In this document: positions 35,298 to 45,964 of the stretch, piece after piece | How positions within the stretch are numbered: position 1 is the stretch's first letter | How the letters are laid out: every line of letters starts with the position of its first letter | From: Triatoma infestans | Taxonomy: Eukaryota; Arthropoda; Insecta; Hemiptera; Reduviidae | Assembly: GCA_011037195.1 (NCBI GenBank) | Contig: JAAEAF010006419.1 | Location: forward strand, 1 to 64,000 | Direction of reading: 5' to 3' | DNA: 64,000 bases | Translations under genes and position numbers: made by a program | The notes under the pieces: model-generated | Told to the model about the DNA's origin: nothing | Database searches by the model: none | Seen by the model: only the letters and a program-made list of their open reading frames with translations

Positions 35298-35651
35298 TAT
35301 AATGAATGTCTTAGGTGGATAGAATTTGGGTCTGGTAGATGAATTAAGAAGACTGGATTAACACTGGTTAACTATGTATAATAATAATAATAATAATGAG
35401 ACACAGTCTGCCTGAACTTTACAATACATAATTGTTAAGGTAGTTTGAGAATGATATGAAGTGACTGGCGAGATGATGAAATATAGTAAACTGTTTCGGA
35501 CTGCATTGAACTGTCCTGAACTGTCTTCCCATGGACTGTCCGTCGCTGTATTTATACAGTTTCTCCCACTCCAGTCCGAGACAGTGGTTTGGGTTTGTTT
35601 CTCTTCTCATTACTCTCTTTGGTTGCTGATCTCTTTTTGGTTGCTGTTACA
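35298..35651 (-). mobile_element. solo LTR, group D, reverse, TSD ATAC
   Basis: On the minus strand it starts TGTAACAGCAACCAAAAAG and ends CATTCATTATA. The promoter-like 'gtataaatacagcgacggac' matches the group D copy at 30444. Flanks are a perfect ATAC (35294-35297 and 35652-35655). An (AAT)n run (35380-35397) lies inside its 3' third. No internal region adjoins it. Confidence 0.85.
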
Positions 35652-35839
35652 ATACATTATACTAATTATTACTTGGCCTTTAGGTTTCGTATGATACAGA
35701 CTATTGTAGCCAGGTAGTTCCTAGGGTAAGAAAGCTAAATTTTTTTAAACTGTTTTTTTATTAAATCCCGTCGTCCATTCGACAAGCGTTATTCGCCATC
35801 TTCAGAACTGACTTAAATATATGAGTAGATGGAATATTA

Positions 35840-36095
35840 TGGCAACCTTTTCGCTGGGTAGGCAACCCCCCAAAAAAAATCAATTTTCCCATAAAAATGT
35901 TGCAAATAAAATTGAAATTGGTATTTATGTGTGCAGAAGTATACCCTGTTTTTAAATGCAATCGTTGGAACCGTTTTCGTCAAAAACCGAAACAAGGGGG
36001 AAAAACAGAACAATAAAGTACCACTGAAATCTTCGTGTCTGATGGGGTAATACTTAAATACTCACAGAAACTCGACATACACACACAAAAACACA
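35840..36095 (+). repeat. family A fragment
   Basis: 'aaatcaattttcccataaaa', 'gttggaaccgttttcgtc' and a CA-rich run before 36100 match the second half of family A. No hairpin end. Confidence 0.5.
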
Positions 36096-36249
36096 TTATA
36101 ATTATTTATTAATTAAGCCACAGTACTCCACAATTAACATTGATTAGTCCATGATTAACAGCAAGTGAAGCAGTAATTTTTCTTATTAAATATGGGTTCT
36201 TTAAACAAAAATAATATTCAAAATAAGATAGTGGGATGAATAATTATCT

Positions 36250-36595
36250 AGTAATAGCCCCGTTTACACGTACGCTCCGATCTGTCGGTTTTAACATACC
36301 TCACCGGAGTATCATGCCGGAACGCGCGCTTCGAGTGTGATGCAAAAAATCAGACTGTAAGTATGGAGTGTGAAGTCCATTATTGTGCACAATTTAAAGA
36401 ATTTTGAGAGGCGTGTGGAATTTCCACCAATGTGGAATGTTTTATGAGACGCGCCAGCACTTCTTGCGCGCCAAGACTGCGCTCTGAGCATGTTTGAAGA
36501 TCGAGCATTTACATACTTTTGGCGTACGCTCCAAAAGTGTCGAAAAACCTCTCTCTGTAAATAAATTTACCTAACGTAAATTTACTCCAAAACGT
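36250..36595 (+). repeat. family E repeat, longer copy
   Basis: It begins near 'gccccgtttacacgtacgct' and ends near 'ctctctctgtaaataaattt'. The central 240 bp match 2300-2536 inverted. Two 'cgtacgctcc' blocks, one near each end, could be part of terminal repeats. No open frame. Confidence 0.5.
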
Positions 36596-36739
36596 TATTT
36601 AATTTGCGTATTCCGACTAATTGATGTTTCAATTTTTAAAAGACAGACCTAAAATACAATGCCTTTTAAAATTTGAAACAATATATGGCCTTAGTCAGGG
36701 ATAAAGAACCCTTTCTTAACCCAGTTAGGCCACAACAAA

Positions 36740-36930
36740 ATACATTCCTAAACGGTGATTAGTTTAAAGTGATTTTGTATTGTGCAAGTCTGTGTTATCA
36801 CATTGTTTATCAAGACATCCTAATGATGGGCGGACGCCCAAAACCGGTCGATGACCACAAAATGAACCACGCTATTATGGAAAATATCTCTTGATGATTT
36901 CCAGTACTTCGGATCGAACCATAACAATTC
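36740..36930 (+). repeat. Penelope terminal-repeat relic with hammerhead-like core
   Basis: 'caagtctgtgttatcac' is shared with the right flank of the Penelope element at 12292. Then 'cctaatgatgggcggacgcc' leads to 'aaaaccggtcgatgacc'. Stem II is kept (gggcggacgccc), while the first core has G5 changed and GAAA reads AAAA, so ribozyme function is improbable. Confidence 0.6.
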
Positions 36931-37419
36931 CCTATTTATAAAAAAGGAGTAAAATTCAGTATATTTCTATAATTATTTTTATTAATTTACAGAAAATGTT
37001 ATTATCATTTTGCTAAGCCTATAGTAATAGAATGATGATAATAATGACAGAGAATGAAGCTGCAGAGGACTTAACGTTATGATCGGTATTTCTCACCTAT
37101 TACTTTTCCTACTTTATGACGCAATAAAGTTGTACAACAACTCTTACTGAGTGTTGTTTAAATACTTTTACGATCAACAAAGATTTTTTTCCATCCACGT
37201 TTTCTTTTTTTTATTTTATATCACTTTTTATTTAGCTCATTAATTGTTGATATAAATAGTTGGTAATAAATTTCGAAAGAGGAAATAGAAACCTTTTTTT
37301 TATACGCTATATGATATGTTTATGTGTTGTTGTGGCTAATTTGTCTTTATGAAAACTAACTTAAGTTTCTTCTGCTTACTGCACTCATTTCTTTTATTAT
37401 TTGTCCTACTATATAGGTC

Positions 37420-37620
37420 ACTACTTTAAAAAAAAAATCATTTAAACGGATTTGTCTCGAAAAATATTTCAAATAAATTAATTGCATTTTATTTCAATAA
37501 TAGTATTTTAAGTTTATAAAAAATCTTTGTAACCGTTTTCGAGAAAAGATCAAAAAGCTCAATAAAGATTCTTTCAATATCGCCGTAAACCGAATTTCTG
37601 CAAATCGATTCTAGCCATTC
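37420..37620 (+). repeat. family A fragment
   Basis: 'acggatttgtctcgaaaaat' and 'gtaaccgttttcgagaaaag' are internal-unit text; no ends. Confidence 0.5.
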
Positions 37621-37639
37621 TTTAAATGTGTGTTAACAG

Positions 37640-37811
37640 AATATTGTCCTCACGCCAGGTGTTGGTGATGAAAAGTGGGAAGCTACAGTTAGTAGCGCCC
37701 TAGGTAGGGAAGGCCGGAACTAAACGGCGTACTTACCACACGCGCCCCTATTCAAATCGCCGTCTGGCCCTTCATGGGCTGTTGCGCTATAGTTTTTTTT
37801 TTTTTTTTTAA
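37640..37811. other. GC-rich segment ending in poly-T, unexplained
   Basis: About 155 bp of GC-rich DNA ('ggtagggaaggccggaacta', 'cgccgtctggcccttcatgg') end in a T run at 37796-37811. The R1-like 3' ends also contain T runs, so this may be a 3' fragment of another retroposon. No protein motif seen. Confidence 0.35.
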
Positions 37812-37885
37812 TAGAATTTTAATGGTAGAAGAACCATATTTTGTAGTGACGTAGCACTTTAAAAGAAAAATTAATATAAAAGTAT

Positions 37886-38725
37886 TTGTTAACCGTTGAT
37901 GAATTGAGTTATGAAGAAATTTTTGTGAGAATCGGTCAAGAAAGAAACATTCAATTATGCCGGCCGCATGGGGAGGTGGACTTTTATGTCACTCAGCTCC
38001 TCAGCGGCCACGGATGCTTCGGGTCCTACCTCCACAGGATGAGGATCCGGGAATCGGGTGATTGCCTCTACGGATGCGGGATAAGTGATGACGCCTGCCA
38101 CACCTTCTTCGGGTGTGGGAGGTGGGAGAGAGATAGGGTTGCCTTGGAAGAAAGGGTGGGTCGGCTGACCCCTGACAATGTGGTCGGGGCAATGCTGACG
38201 AGCGAGGTGACCTGGGGGCTGGTCGCGGCATTTGCCAGGGAGGTCCTCCGTCAGAAGAGGATCGACCTGGCTCGGAGCTAGGCCTATTTTTTTTTTTTTT
38301 TTTTAGAACAGGAGGAGCCCCTTAATGGGCAAGTTTTAGGCCTAGTTCTGATGAAGTGCCGTGACCGGTGAATCCAGGCTAGTGCCCGGAGGAGGGAGGA
38401 GCTGACGCTTCCTCAAAAAAAAAAAAAAAAATTATGCCAACGTTTCGACAGAGTTCCTCGTCTTTATCAAGGCTTCTTATCATCATCTTACATCGCAGAA
38501 ACATAAAACAAGAAACTAGTATCTTTTAATTTTCTTATTTTATGTTTCTGCGATATAAGTAATGTGTATGTTTAAAAATTCTTTCTCCACATTTTCACGA
38601 CTATTTATATATATTAAAGCCATGATAAAGATAGGAAACTCTGTCGAAACGTTGGCATAATTGAATGTTTCATTCTTGACCGATTCTCATCAAATACTCT
38701 TCATAACAGAAAGGTTAATGTTGCA
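37886..38725. repeat. inverted Penelope terminal repeats, left arm split by a retroposon
   Basis: The left arm (37886-37961 and 38430-38490) reads 'gagaatcggtcaagaaagaa', 'acattcaattatgcc' and, after the insertion, 'aacgtttcgacagag'. The right arm (38635-38725) is its reverse complement, 'ctctgtcgaaacgttggcat' to 'cttgaccgattctcatcaaa'. A second small hairpin ('catcgcagaaacataaaac' against 'ttttatgtttctgcgat') lies between the arms. The hammerhead-like CTTGATAA/GAAACGTT core matches the one at 31875. Confidence 0.7.
37962..38430 (+). mobile_element. truncated R1-clade retroposon insertion with TSD
   Basis: A 5'-truncated 3' end of about 470 bp. It encodes the last ~105 residues of an R1-type ORF2 (to the stop at 38281), starting 'RPHGEVDFYVTQLLSGHGCF' and including the Cys/His cluster 'CLYGCGISDDACHTFFGCGRW'. 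This aligns with the C-terminus of the element at 41656. The 3' UTR has an internal T run (38287-38304), and the insertion ends in poly-A (38415-38430). The target duplication aattatgcc (37953-37961 and 38430-38438) is perfect, with the shared A/T at the tail junction making the exact edge ambiguous. It is a typical dead-on-arrival non-LTR insertion into an older Penelope repeat. Confidence 0.9.
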
Positions 38726-38734
38726 CCATCCCCT

Positions 38735-39106
38735 GGAACTCTTAAAATGAAAGACTTTCTGAAAAAAAAAAGAAAGTAGAAATGAAAGTGATAGGCATTT
38801 ATGTGTGTAGGATAGTGTAGGAAGTTTAAAGAAAATCTTTCGGTCATTTTTTCGAGAAAAATCGAGAAAATATAAAATAAAGAACTTTCAGTTTAGTTTA
38901 TTGTGGAATAATTATGGTGTTGTGATCCAAATGGACACGGAGTTTGAACTTCTGTGGTATTTTTCGTTTTTAATTATTTTGTACTGTATACATTTTTTTT
39001 TTCGTAATTACATGACATCAAACATACATTACCGGTGAAAATTAATTATCAAAAATTTGACACGATCACGATGACACTGAGTACTTCCTCTTACAGCGAT
39101 AAGAAA
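38735..39106 (+). repeat. family A fragment
   Basis: Internal unit then tail ('gtgaaaattaattatcaaaa', 'gagtacttcctcttac'); a solo LTR is inserted at its terminal hairpin. Confidence 0.6.
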
Positions 39107-39379
39107 TGTAATGGCATCCGGCAGAGAGAAGAGAGGCTCTCTTTGGTTAACAGAGACTACTCTCTGACTTAGGCAGGAGTGGGAGAACCTGTGTATATAA
39201 GCCAGTGGGAATCTATCTAGATTATCTATCAGATTCAACCATACATTGCATGGTGTCATATCTCTACTCCCACCTTTTATTCTATCAAAATCATTATAAA
39301 GTCCAGTGCAGTCTGTGTAAACTTATAGCTACATTATAACAGTGTTTTCATATCTCGTTTATTCAATCAAACCATTATA
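39107..39379 (+). mobile_element. solo LTR, group B, internally deleted
   Basis: Starts TGTAATGGCATCCGGCAG and ends CCATTATA, with the group's 'gtatataagccagtgggaat' TATA region. About 20 bp before the 3' end are missing relative to the copy at 1175. Flanks gaaa (39103-39106) and aaaa (39380-39383) differ at one base. Confidence 0.75.
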
Positions 39380-40654
39380 AAAATATTAAAAATTTGTAGG
39401 AATGCAATAAGTAAGTTCTCAAATTAAAAAGAAAAGTTAAGTTAAGTAGGAATAAAATATAATAATAAAAATATACTTAAACAAAATCACAGAATTTTAG
39501 AAAGGATGTAATAGTTACAATTTTCTAAGGGTTTCTGTAGGACAAACCCAAAATACAAGGTTTTCAATTTGCATATAAACAAGATTTTTACATATTGAAC
39601 AAAAATGTTCCAATAATGGTATTGTTTTTAAAGCTTTAAATTGGTATAACAACAGTTAATACAATAAATACTGGTCAGCCAAGTAAGTGGTAAAAAGAAA
39701 TGGATGCTTAGTCCGTGCTAACTAGGTTTATTTGCTATTAGAGTCTAGTTGAACAGAGATGTAGGTAAATCTGCCAGATACAAGAGGCATGTGGCATTTA
39801 CGGTGCAAAGAGTAACCTGGATAGAGGAACAGTAGCTGCTAGCTTGGCAATTAATATCCTTGAACAGAAGTAGTTTGGTACACTGCCCTCTCTCGTACTC
39901 TCTCAACCAGCCGCCCTCCAACAGCCAGCAGTAGGCAGCATACTGCGCGCTAGTTTTCCTCATTTCCCTGAGTGCCGCCTTCACTGCCAACCACCGCCAA
40001 CCCCTCTGAATCTAAAGGCAGAACCTATTATTGGGCTGGCTATTTTTCTCCTTGTGTTGTACGTGCTTCCTCCTAATCCAGCTAGTGTTCGCTCGACTCT
40101 CATTCCCCCCTCTATTTGACTTACTTTATGGCGACAACTTTCCTTCCTTCTACTGAACACTGTTTTCCTTCTTCCTTACATATATTTATATGTCTTTATA
40201 TACAAAATAGCTTCAGCCAGAACCATCCAAATAATAATTGTGTACTCAATCTGTAGACATATTGAGTTATTAGAAAAATCTCATACATTTCTTTTCTTTA
40301 TTAATATTCTTTGGCATAAATTAGACAAATTTGTAAGCATGTGCAATGCGACCTTTTATATTTTACTCAAATTAAAAAAAAAACAAATCTTATGCAAACC
40401 TAATTTTTGCATGGACAAAAAATGAAGTGCTAAAAATCTCTGTATATGTGTATGTCGAGACTCAGAATGAATTATTTATTGTATTATAAAGTTCATAATA
40501 TAAGATAAATTGACGAGAAGAATTCAGCTGAAATCAATTACCAAAGAGTATTTCTGGCAAGTGATTTGCAACTTTATCCGGAAGAGCTCCAAAAAAAATT
40601 CTTCAGCGTCATATACGTATATTATAGTTATAAAGATTCTTACCTTTTTCTTTC
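39380..40654. other. unassigned; GC-richer patch 39740-40140
   Basis: No gene recognised. The patch has runs such as 'actgccctctctcgtactct' resembling the CT-rich early part of group B LTRs in reverse, so another LTR relic is possible, but no ends were found. Confidence 0.4.
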
Positions 40655-41235
40655 ATGTATTACTTTCTCTTACCTTAAAGGGAAAATAATGCGATCATAC
40701 CTAATCATGTCAAATGTTTGCAATTGAATATTCACCGGAAATACATTGTTTGAAACTTCTTGAGTACGACAAAAAAAATTTTTTTAGCCACGAATAGTTT
40801 CAGGGTGTGAATTAAATCTCCCAAAAAACGAGAAATCGCATAAATCTCAAATTTGGTATTCCGTTTAGTTACCAAACGCGTCTGATACGAAAGTTGCTGT
40901 TATAAATCCTTAAAACCGGAAATGCGACTTTACTAAATTGTTTATCGCGATAATCTCAAAATGAGCTCTGACGATTTTTTTTTAACTTCATGTACTATCT
41001 AAATGCATAACATTTAGCCAAGAAAATTCATTTTTTGTGGAGTTCTGGGGGAATGGTAATTTTTACGTCTTCCTTCAAAATATTACTTAATTGCAATTTA
41101 TAGTACAATCTATTTAAAAAAAAAATTGAAAGCATTGCTAGAATTCCAAATTTGAAGAAAATAGGTTGACTGGATTGGATGTACGACTTAATATGTTTTT
41201 TAATTTTTCAAAATTTTCTGTGAAACTACTTTAAC
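40655..41235 (-). repeat. family A copy, reverse
   Basis: It starts with a decayed tail ('ttactttctcttacc'), then 'gaatattcaccggaaatac' and 'ggtattccgtttagttacc', and runs into internal units ('gataatctcaaaatgagctc', 'agccaagaaaattcat'). The head is absent. Confidence 0.65.
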
Positions 41236-41394
41236 AATTTCTTTAGTAGTTGTACAGATATGAAAATGTCAATCTTTTTTTTCAGAAAAGTTTATTTTAT
41301 GAGTTTAGAGTTTACAAACAGTGTTTGTATGTACTTCAGCTAATATTGTTGACATCAGATGTACATTTCAAATGTTATTTATATTCCTTTGCTT

Positions 41395-41655
41395 AGGTTG
41401 TGAGGAAATTAGGTTCAACAACTTTGGACGGAATAGGATGTCTGTGGAAGAGCTTAGGCTATTTCTGCTTAAGGTTATTGTGTGATTTATTCAGACTGCG
41501 GTGAATCTTAGATGGATTAGATCCGGGTCTGGATTTTTGTTATAGACCCGGTTTGTTGTTGTTTTTCCTGGGGTAGCTATATGGACCCAATGAGGCTTTG
41601 GATACCGTAGGGTTTCCCTCCTCACAGACAAATAATAATAATAATAATAATAATA
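41395..41655 (+). mobile_element. I-like retroposon 3' end with (AAT)n tail
   Basis: A short open stretch 'FGRNRMSVEELRLFLLKV' resembles the extreme C-terminus of I-like ORF2 proteins. It is followed by a GC-richer 3' UTR and an (AAT)n tail at 41631-41655. The fragment at 63096 also ends in (AAT)n. The R1-like element on the other strand abuts it tail to tail. Confidence 0.5.
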
Positions 41656-41872
41656 TTTTTTTTTTTTTTTTTTTTTGAGGGGTGAAATATGTTTACGCAC
41701 GCAGAGACCCTGCAGTGCCGGACTCCCAAATCGAACTACCGGCTAAAACACCCCCCTGCTGCTAGTCCTAGCCTGGATTCACTGGTGACCAGTACTACAT
41801 CAGAACTAGGCCTCTGTCTTTACCCATTGAGTATCTCCCTCGATATTACCTCACTTGGCAGTCATCCAGGTC

Positions 41873-44825
41873 CTACTTCTTCCGCTGAAGAATGTCCCTG
41901 GCGTACCTAACTACAGTCTGCCAGTTGGCCTCACTGGCTAGCATCGCCTCGACTATGGTATCTGGGGACTGTCGCCCAATCACCGACTCGAGATCACCTC
42001 TCAGCCGTTCCCATCGACCGCAGGAGAAAAATGTGTGGGAAGCATCGTCTTTACTGCCGGGGCAGTAAAGGCATACATCATCCTCTACCTTACCCATCTT
42101 TTTCAGGTACGCCCTGAAATAGCCATGCCCGCTCAGGAGTTGTGTGACGTAAAAGTCCACTTCCCCATGTGGCCTCTTCGTCCATGACTTTAAGTCTCTA
42201 ATCAGCCGAGCGGTCCAACGGCCACGCTGATCATCCTCCTCCCAGGATGTCTGCCACCTCCGGAAAGTCCGATTCCTCTCCTCCCTGGAGAGAACCTCTT
42301 TACTCCCCTCTGCCTTCCTTTCGTAAAGTACCTTACGTTCCCTTGCAAGCAGTGCAATCGGGATCACTCCGGCTATCACTAGAACCGCTGGCTCAGACAC
42401 CGTGCGGTATGCAAAGGCAATCCTTAGCGCACCAAGCCGCTGCACTCGAGCCATTCTTTTTCTGTATGCCTTCTTATCTAGAGCGTCCGCCCATACCTCA
42501 GCTCCGTAAAGGAGTATCGAGTGCGCCACACTCATTAGCACTCGGCGTGTACTGGCCCGGGGGCCGCCAACATTCGCCATCAGCCTGCTCAGGGATGCAA
42601 CACTCTTCGCGGCCTTATCCGCCGCAGTCTGAATTTGCATATCGAAGCTCAGCTTAGTATCAATCGTGAAACCCTGATAGTTGGCAGTGCCCCTAGAGGC
42701 CACGACCTCTTCTCCGATACGCCAAGGTATACTCGTGGGAATCCTCTTTTTTGTCAGGACCACAATCTCTGTTTTGGACAATGCCAATGACAGTCCGTGC
42801 TCCACCATCCAACCATTAACGATGCGCATCACCCTATTCAATTTTAGTTGGGCTTTTTCGACATCGCGGGCGGCAACAATGCTGCCAAGTCGTCTGCGTA
42901 GCCAACCAACATTGTCTCATCTGGCATCTCCTGTCTAAGCAGGCTGTCATACGTCACATTCCAGAGATCCGGGCCCAGGATCGATCCCTGCGCTGCGCCC
43001 GCCGTAACTGCGGATGCTCTTGGTCCTCTCGAGGTCTGGTAAGTAACCGTTCGGTTCCGCAGATAATCACATAGTACCCGCAGGAGGTACTTCGGAACTC
43101 GAAAAGTTTCCTCTAGTGCTCGCAGCATATCTACCCACTTGACTGAATTGAAGGCGTTCTTCACGTCAAGCGTGACCAAAAGTACCACCCGACGAGAGTG
43201 ATGATTATGATTCTCCGCCTTACGTACTGCCTCAGTGACTTCTCGGACCGTGTCTACTGTAGACCGTCCAGACCTGAAGCCATATTGCGTCGGGGATAGG
43301 TCTCCTGCAGCCTGCACCGCCAACACCAGTCTTTCTCTGAGGAGCTTCTCATATAATTTGCCCGGTGTATCCAACATGCATAGAGGCCGGTAGGACGACG
43401 GTAGTTCCGGTTCCCCCTTTCCCTTGCTAATAAGGACTAGCCGCGGGTACTGAAGACCCCAACTCTCAGACAGGCGTTATACATGCTCAATAACAAACCA
43501 GGACTCTGCATTGCGACCACCTTAAGCACCTCATTAGGGATGCCATCAGGGCTGGGCGCTTTATTACTTTTTAGAGAGCCTACTGCCTTCTCAAGGTCCC
43601 TGTTGGTGAAAAGAGGAAAATCCCCTACATCACCAAAGTCCCTGGCACTCCGGATTGGGTGGGAAGGAAAGAGCGCCCTCACGATATTTTCCATGGTGGG
43701 CACGTCCATGACCATTGGAGTTTTAAATGCCCCGAGTTTTTGGGCCACTATCTTATACCCTAGTCCCCACGGGTCTGCATCTACATCTTCTTTCAATTTC
43801 TCCCAACAGCGCATTTTGCTCCTGCAGATAGCTTGCCTTAATTCCCTCTTCGCTGTTTTGTACTCAACCGAGCGAAAATTAGCATCTGCCCGACGTCCTG
43901 CTCGTTGCGCTCTTCTTCGTAATTTGATACACTTCTTGCGCAAGTCCGCTATTTGCGGGATCCGCCAGTATACGAGGCGTTTGTCACGACGCGGTTTTTT
44001 TCGCGGCATTGACTTTTCGCAAGCTTTGACAATAAGTCTCATAGTTGAGGCAACCACAGCTTCGGCGGCCGCTTTCCCCTCGAACACAACATCCTCAACT
44101 TGATCCGCTCCTCTAGCGAGCACTTCGAGGAATAGCTCCATACCTATTCTCTCGAGGTTCCATCTTGGCTAGATCTCTTGGTTTCCCAAATTATTGGTCC
44201 CTGTTCCATTGCAAATTTCAAAAGTAATGAACTGGTGGTCGCTTCCCGTGAAATCTTCGATTACCGCCCAGTTCCGAACACCTGATGCACAACGTGGAGA
44301 GGCCAAAGGGATGTCGGGTATCGTTTCAGTATACCCAGGGCGCCGGAAGGTTGACGTGGAGCCAACATTCAAGACTAAAAGTCCTGTTCTGGCAGCCATC
44401 TCCATGGTGAGCCTACCTCTGCTATCCGAGAACGGCATACCCCATTCAACCGCCTTCGCATTGAAGTCCCCTACCACAAGTAACCTTCCGGACATACTCA
44501 AGACTTCATCTTCCAATGAGTTCAGCTTTTCCTTGAAGTCATGGATGCTTTCATTGGGGGCAAAGTAACAGCTAATGAAGGTGTTACCTTTACTCTTCAC
44601 CCAGACGTAACCATTTCTACGACCATAGCACTCTATGGGAACTCTTCCAAGGTCTGGAATCCAAATTGCCGCCGTGCCAAGCAGGTCGCTAAACCAGGAC
44701 CCTGGGTCCCGATCTCGGAATTGCTCGCTGAGCAGCACCAAATCCGATCTTTTTTCTGAAATTAGCTGGTTAAGGAGGGAGTCAGCTGTCTTACTCCTGT
44801 TGAGGTTTCCTTGTAGAACTCTCAT
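41873..44825 (-). pseudogene. R1-like ORF2: endonuclease, reverse transcriptase
   Basis: Start ATG 44825-44823 overlaps the ORF1 stop. Domains in order: AP endonuclease (44825-44190; 'LQGNLNRSK', 'VVGDFNAK' and 'GSDHQFITF' supply Asn, Asp/Asn and the final Asp-His); linker rich in Arg/Lys (44140-43800); RT with 'SNKAPSPDGIPNEVLK' (about 43560), 'LDVKNAFNSVKW', 'AAQGSILGPDLWN' and 'VGYADDLAAL' (about 42900); thumb; and a C-terminal Cys/His cluster ('CLYCPGSKDDASHTFFSCG') before the stop at 41873. Breaks: an in-frame TAG at 44169-44171 between endonuclease and linker, a frameshift near 43440, and another near 42850. It is therefore inactive. The absence of an RNase H domain and the 'RPHGEVDFY' C-terminus fit the R1 clade. 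Confidence 0.9.
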
Positions 44826-45457
44826 CAAGCGACAGACCTCTTGTCTTTCTCTAGAGCCTCCCGAAACACCCTGCAACCTCCCGATCCAGGAAGGTGCTGG
44901 CATGCATCAGAAGCAAGATTTCTCTCCGCACAAAGCACACAGTTCTCTTTTGCCGTACAGGTCTTCGACATATGGCCTGCCTCCCCACATCTGTAACAAA
45001 GATTGCTACGATTTGGGCCCTTACAGCTCCTGAAACGTGCCCGTATCCCAGACATCTAAAACATCTGAGCACTATTGCTCTTCGCTTGACCTACAGCGAA
45101 CCCAGCCGATCTTAACATACCCATCCTTTATAAGCTCGTTTGCCCCCCTTACTCCAAGTTGGACGATTGCTATCTTCAACCCCCTGCTATTTGCCTTTGT
45201 GAGATGGACCCTCAGGTCTCCAGCGTGATCTCCTAACTGCTGCCTGATGACCGCCGTGACTTCCTCCTCTGAAGAAAGGCTATCAAGGTCACGAATTTCC
45301 ACCGAAACTTTCGGCTCAAGCTGCCGAACTGTCGCGGTCTCTTGGAGAATGCTACTAATAACCGTCTCGAAAGCAGCCTTATCCTTCGTGTTGCTCCCGA
45401 GCTCAACTAGGATATCACCGGACCTAAACGGATTGCCAAATTTGAGCTTCCTATGAC
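44825..45457 (-). pseudogene. R1-like ORF1 (gag-like), C-terminal part
   Basis: The surviving part starts in an acidic/charged region ('SVEIRDLDSLSSEEEVTAV') and ends with zinc knuckles: 'CFRCLGYGHVSG', 'CYRCGEAGHMSKTC' (CX2CX4HX4C) and 'CVLCA'. These lie in different frames, with frameshifts near 45095 and near 45025. ORF1 of this clade binds RNA and forms the ribonucleoprotein particle. The stop TGA (44827-44825) overlaps the ORF2 ATG by one base, in the arrangement TGATG. Confidence 0.85.
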
Positions 45458-45570
45458 GAGACTTTTCGTTTTTTAGAGACCACAAAACATGTATTTCCGG
45501 TGAAAACTAAATTCCAAAAAAATTTAATATTTCTATTTCGAAACACTTCTCCTTACTTGGAAGTAAAAGA
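45458..45570 (+). repeat. family A tail fragment
   Basis: 'acatgtatttccggtgaaaa' and the hairpin 'cttctccttacttggaagta' mark a family A 3' end at the 5' limit of the R1-like element. Confidence 0.6.
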
Positions 45571-45926
45571 AAATGAAAATATTTCTACACTGCAATTAAA
45601 ATATGTTCTTTTGTTATTTGTATTCTATATACTCGTATCTCTTTGCTGTAAAAGGTAGTAACGCATTGTTTCAAATTTTTTTATCGGTTTTCAGCGGAAA
45701 TGCAAGTTACGAGTCCTCTCAATATAAAAAGTATTTTTTGAAAATTATGCTTGCAAATAAGTTTTGTTTGTGTCTGCAGCGGAAGTGAACCAGCCACTTC
45801 TTCACAGATCCTCCGAATCTTTCCGAGGGGTACTCTAGTTTACCAACATGAACAAGAATTAAAATGGATATTTTGAACAGCTACTTGGGATCAACAATCT
45901 CTAATTTACCACACTATTCTTCAAGG

Positions 45927-45964
<38 letters not shown>

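Larger units (their letters stand above)
41656..45457 (-). mobile_element. R1-clade non-LTR retrotransposon, 5'-truncated
   Basis: A 3.8-kb element on the minus strand: poly-A tail (T run 41656-41676 on plus), 3' UTR to 41872, ORF2 and the C-terminal part of ORF1. Its 5' limit is about 45457, where family A text ('gtttttTagagaccac') starts; the ORF1 N-terminus and 5' UTR are absent. It is the longest non-LTR element here and the probable family source of the insertion at 37962. Ends are not bracketed by an obvious target duplication. Confidence 0.9.

Noticed and set aside
42247..45115. Plus-strand open frames opposite the R1-like element
   Set aside because: They are antisense shadows of clear RT and endonuclease coding sequence on the minus strand.
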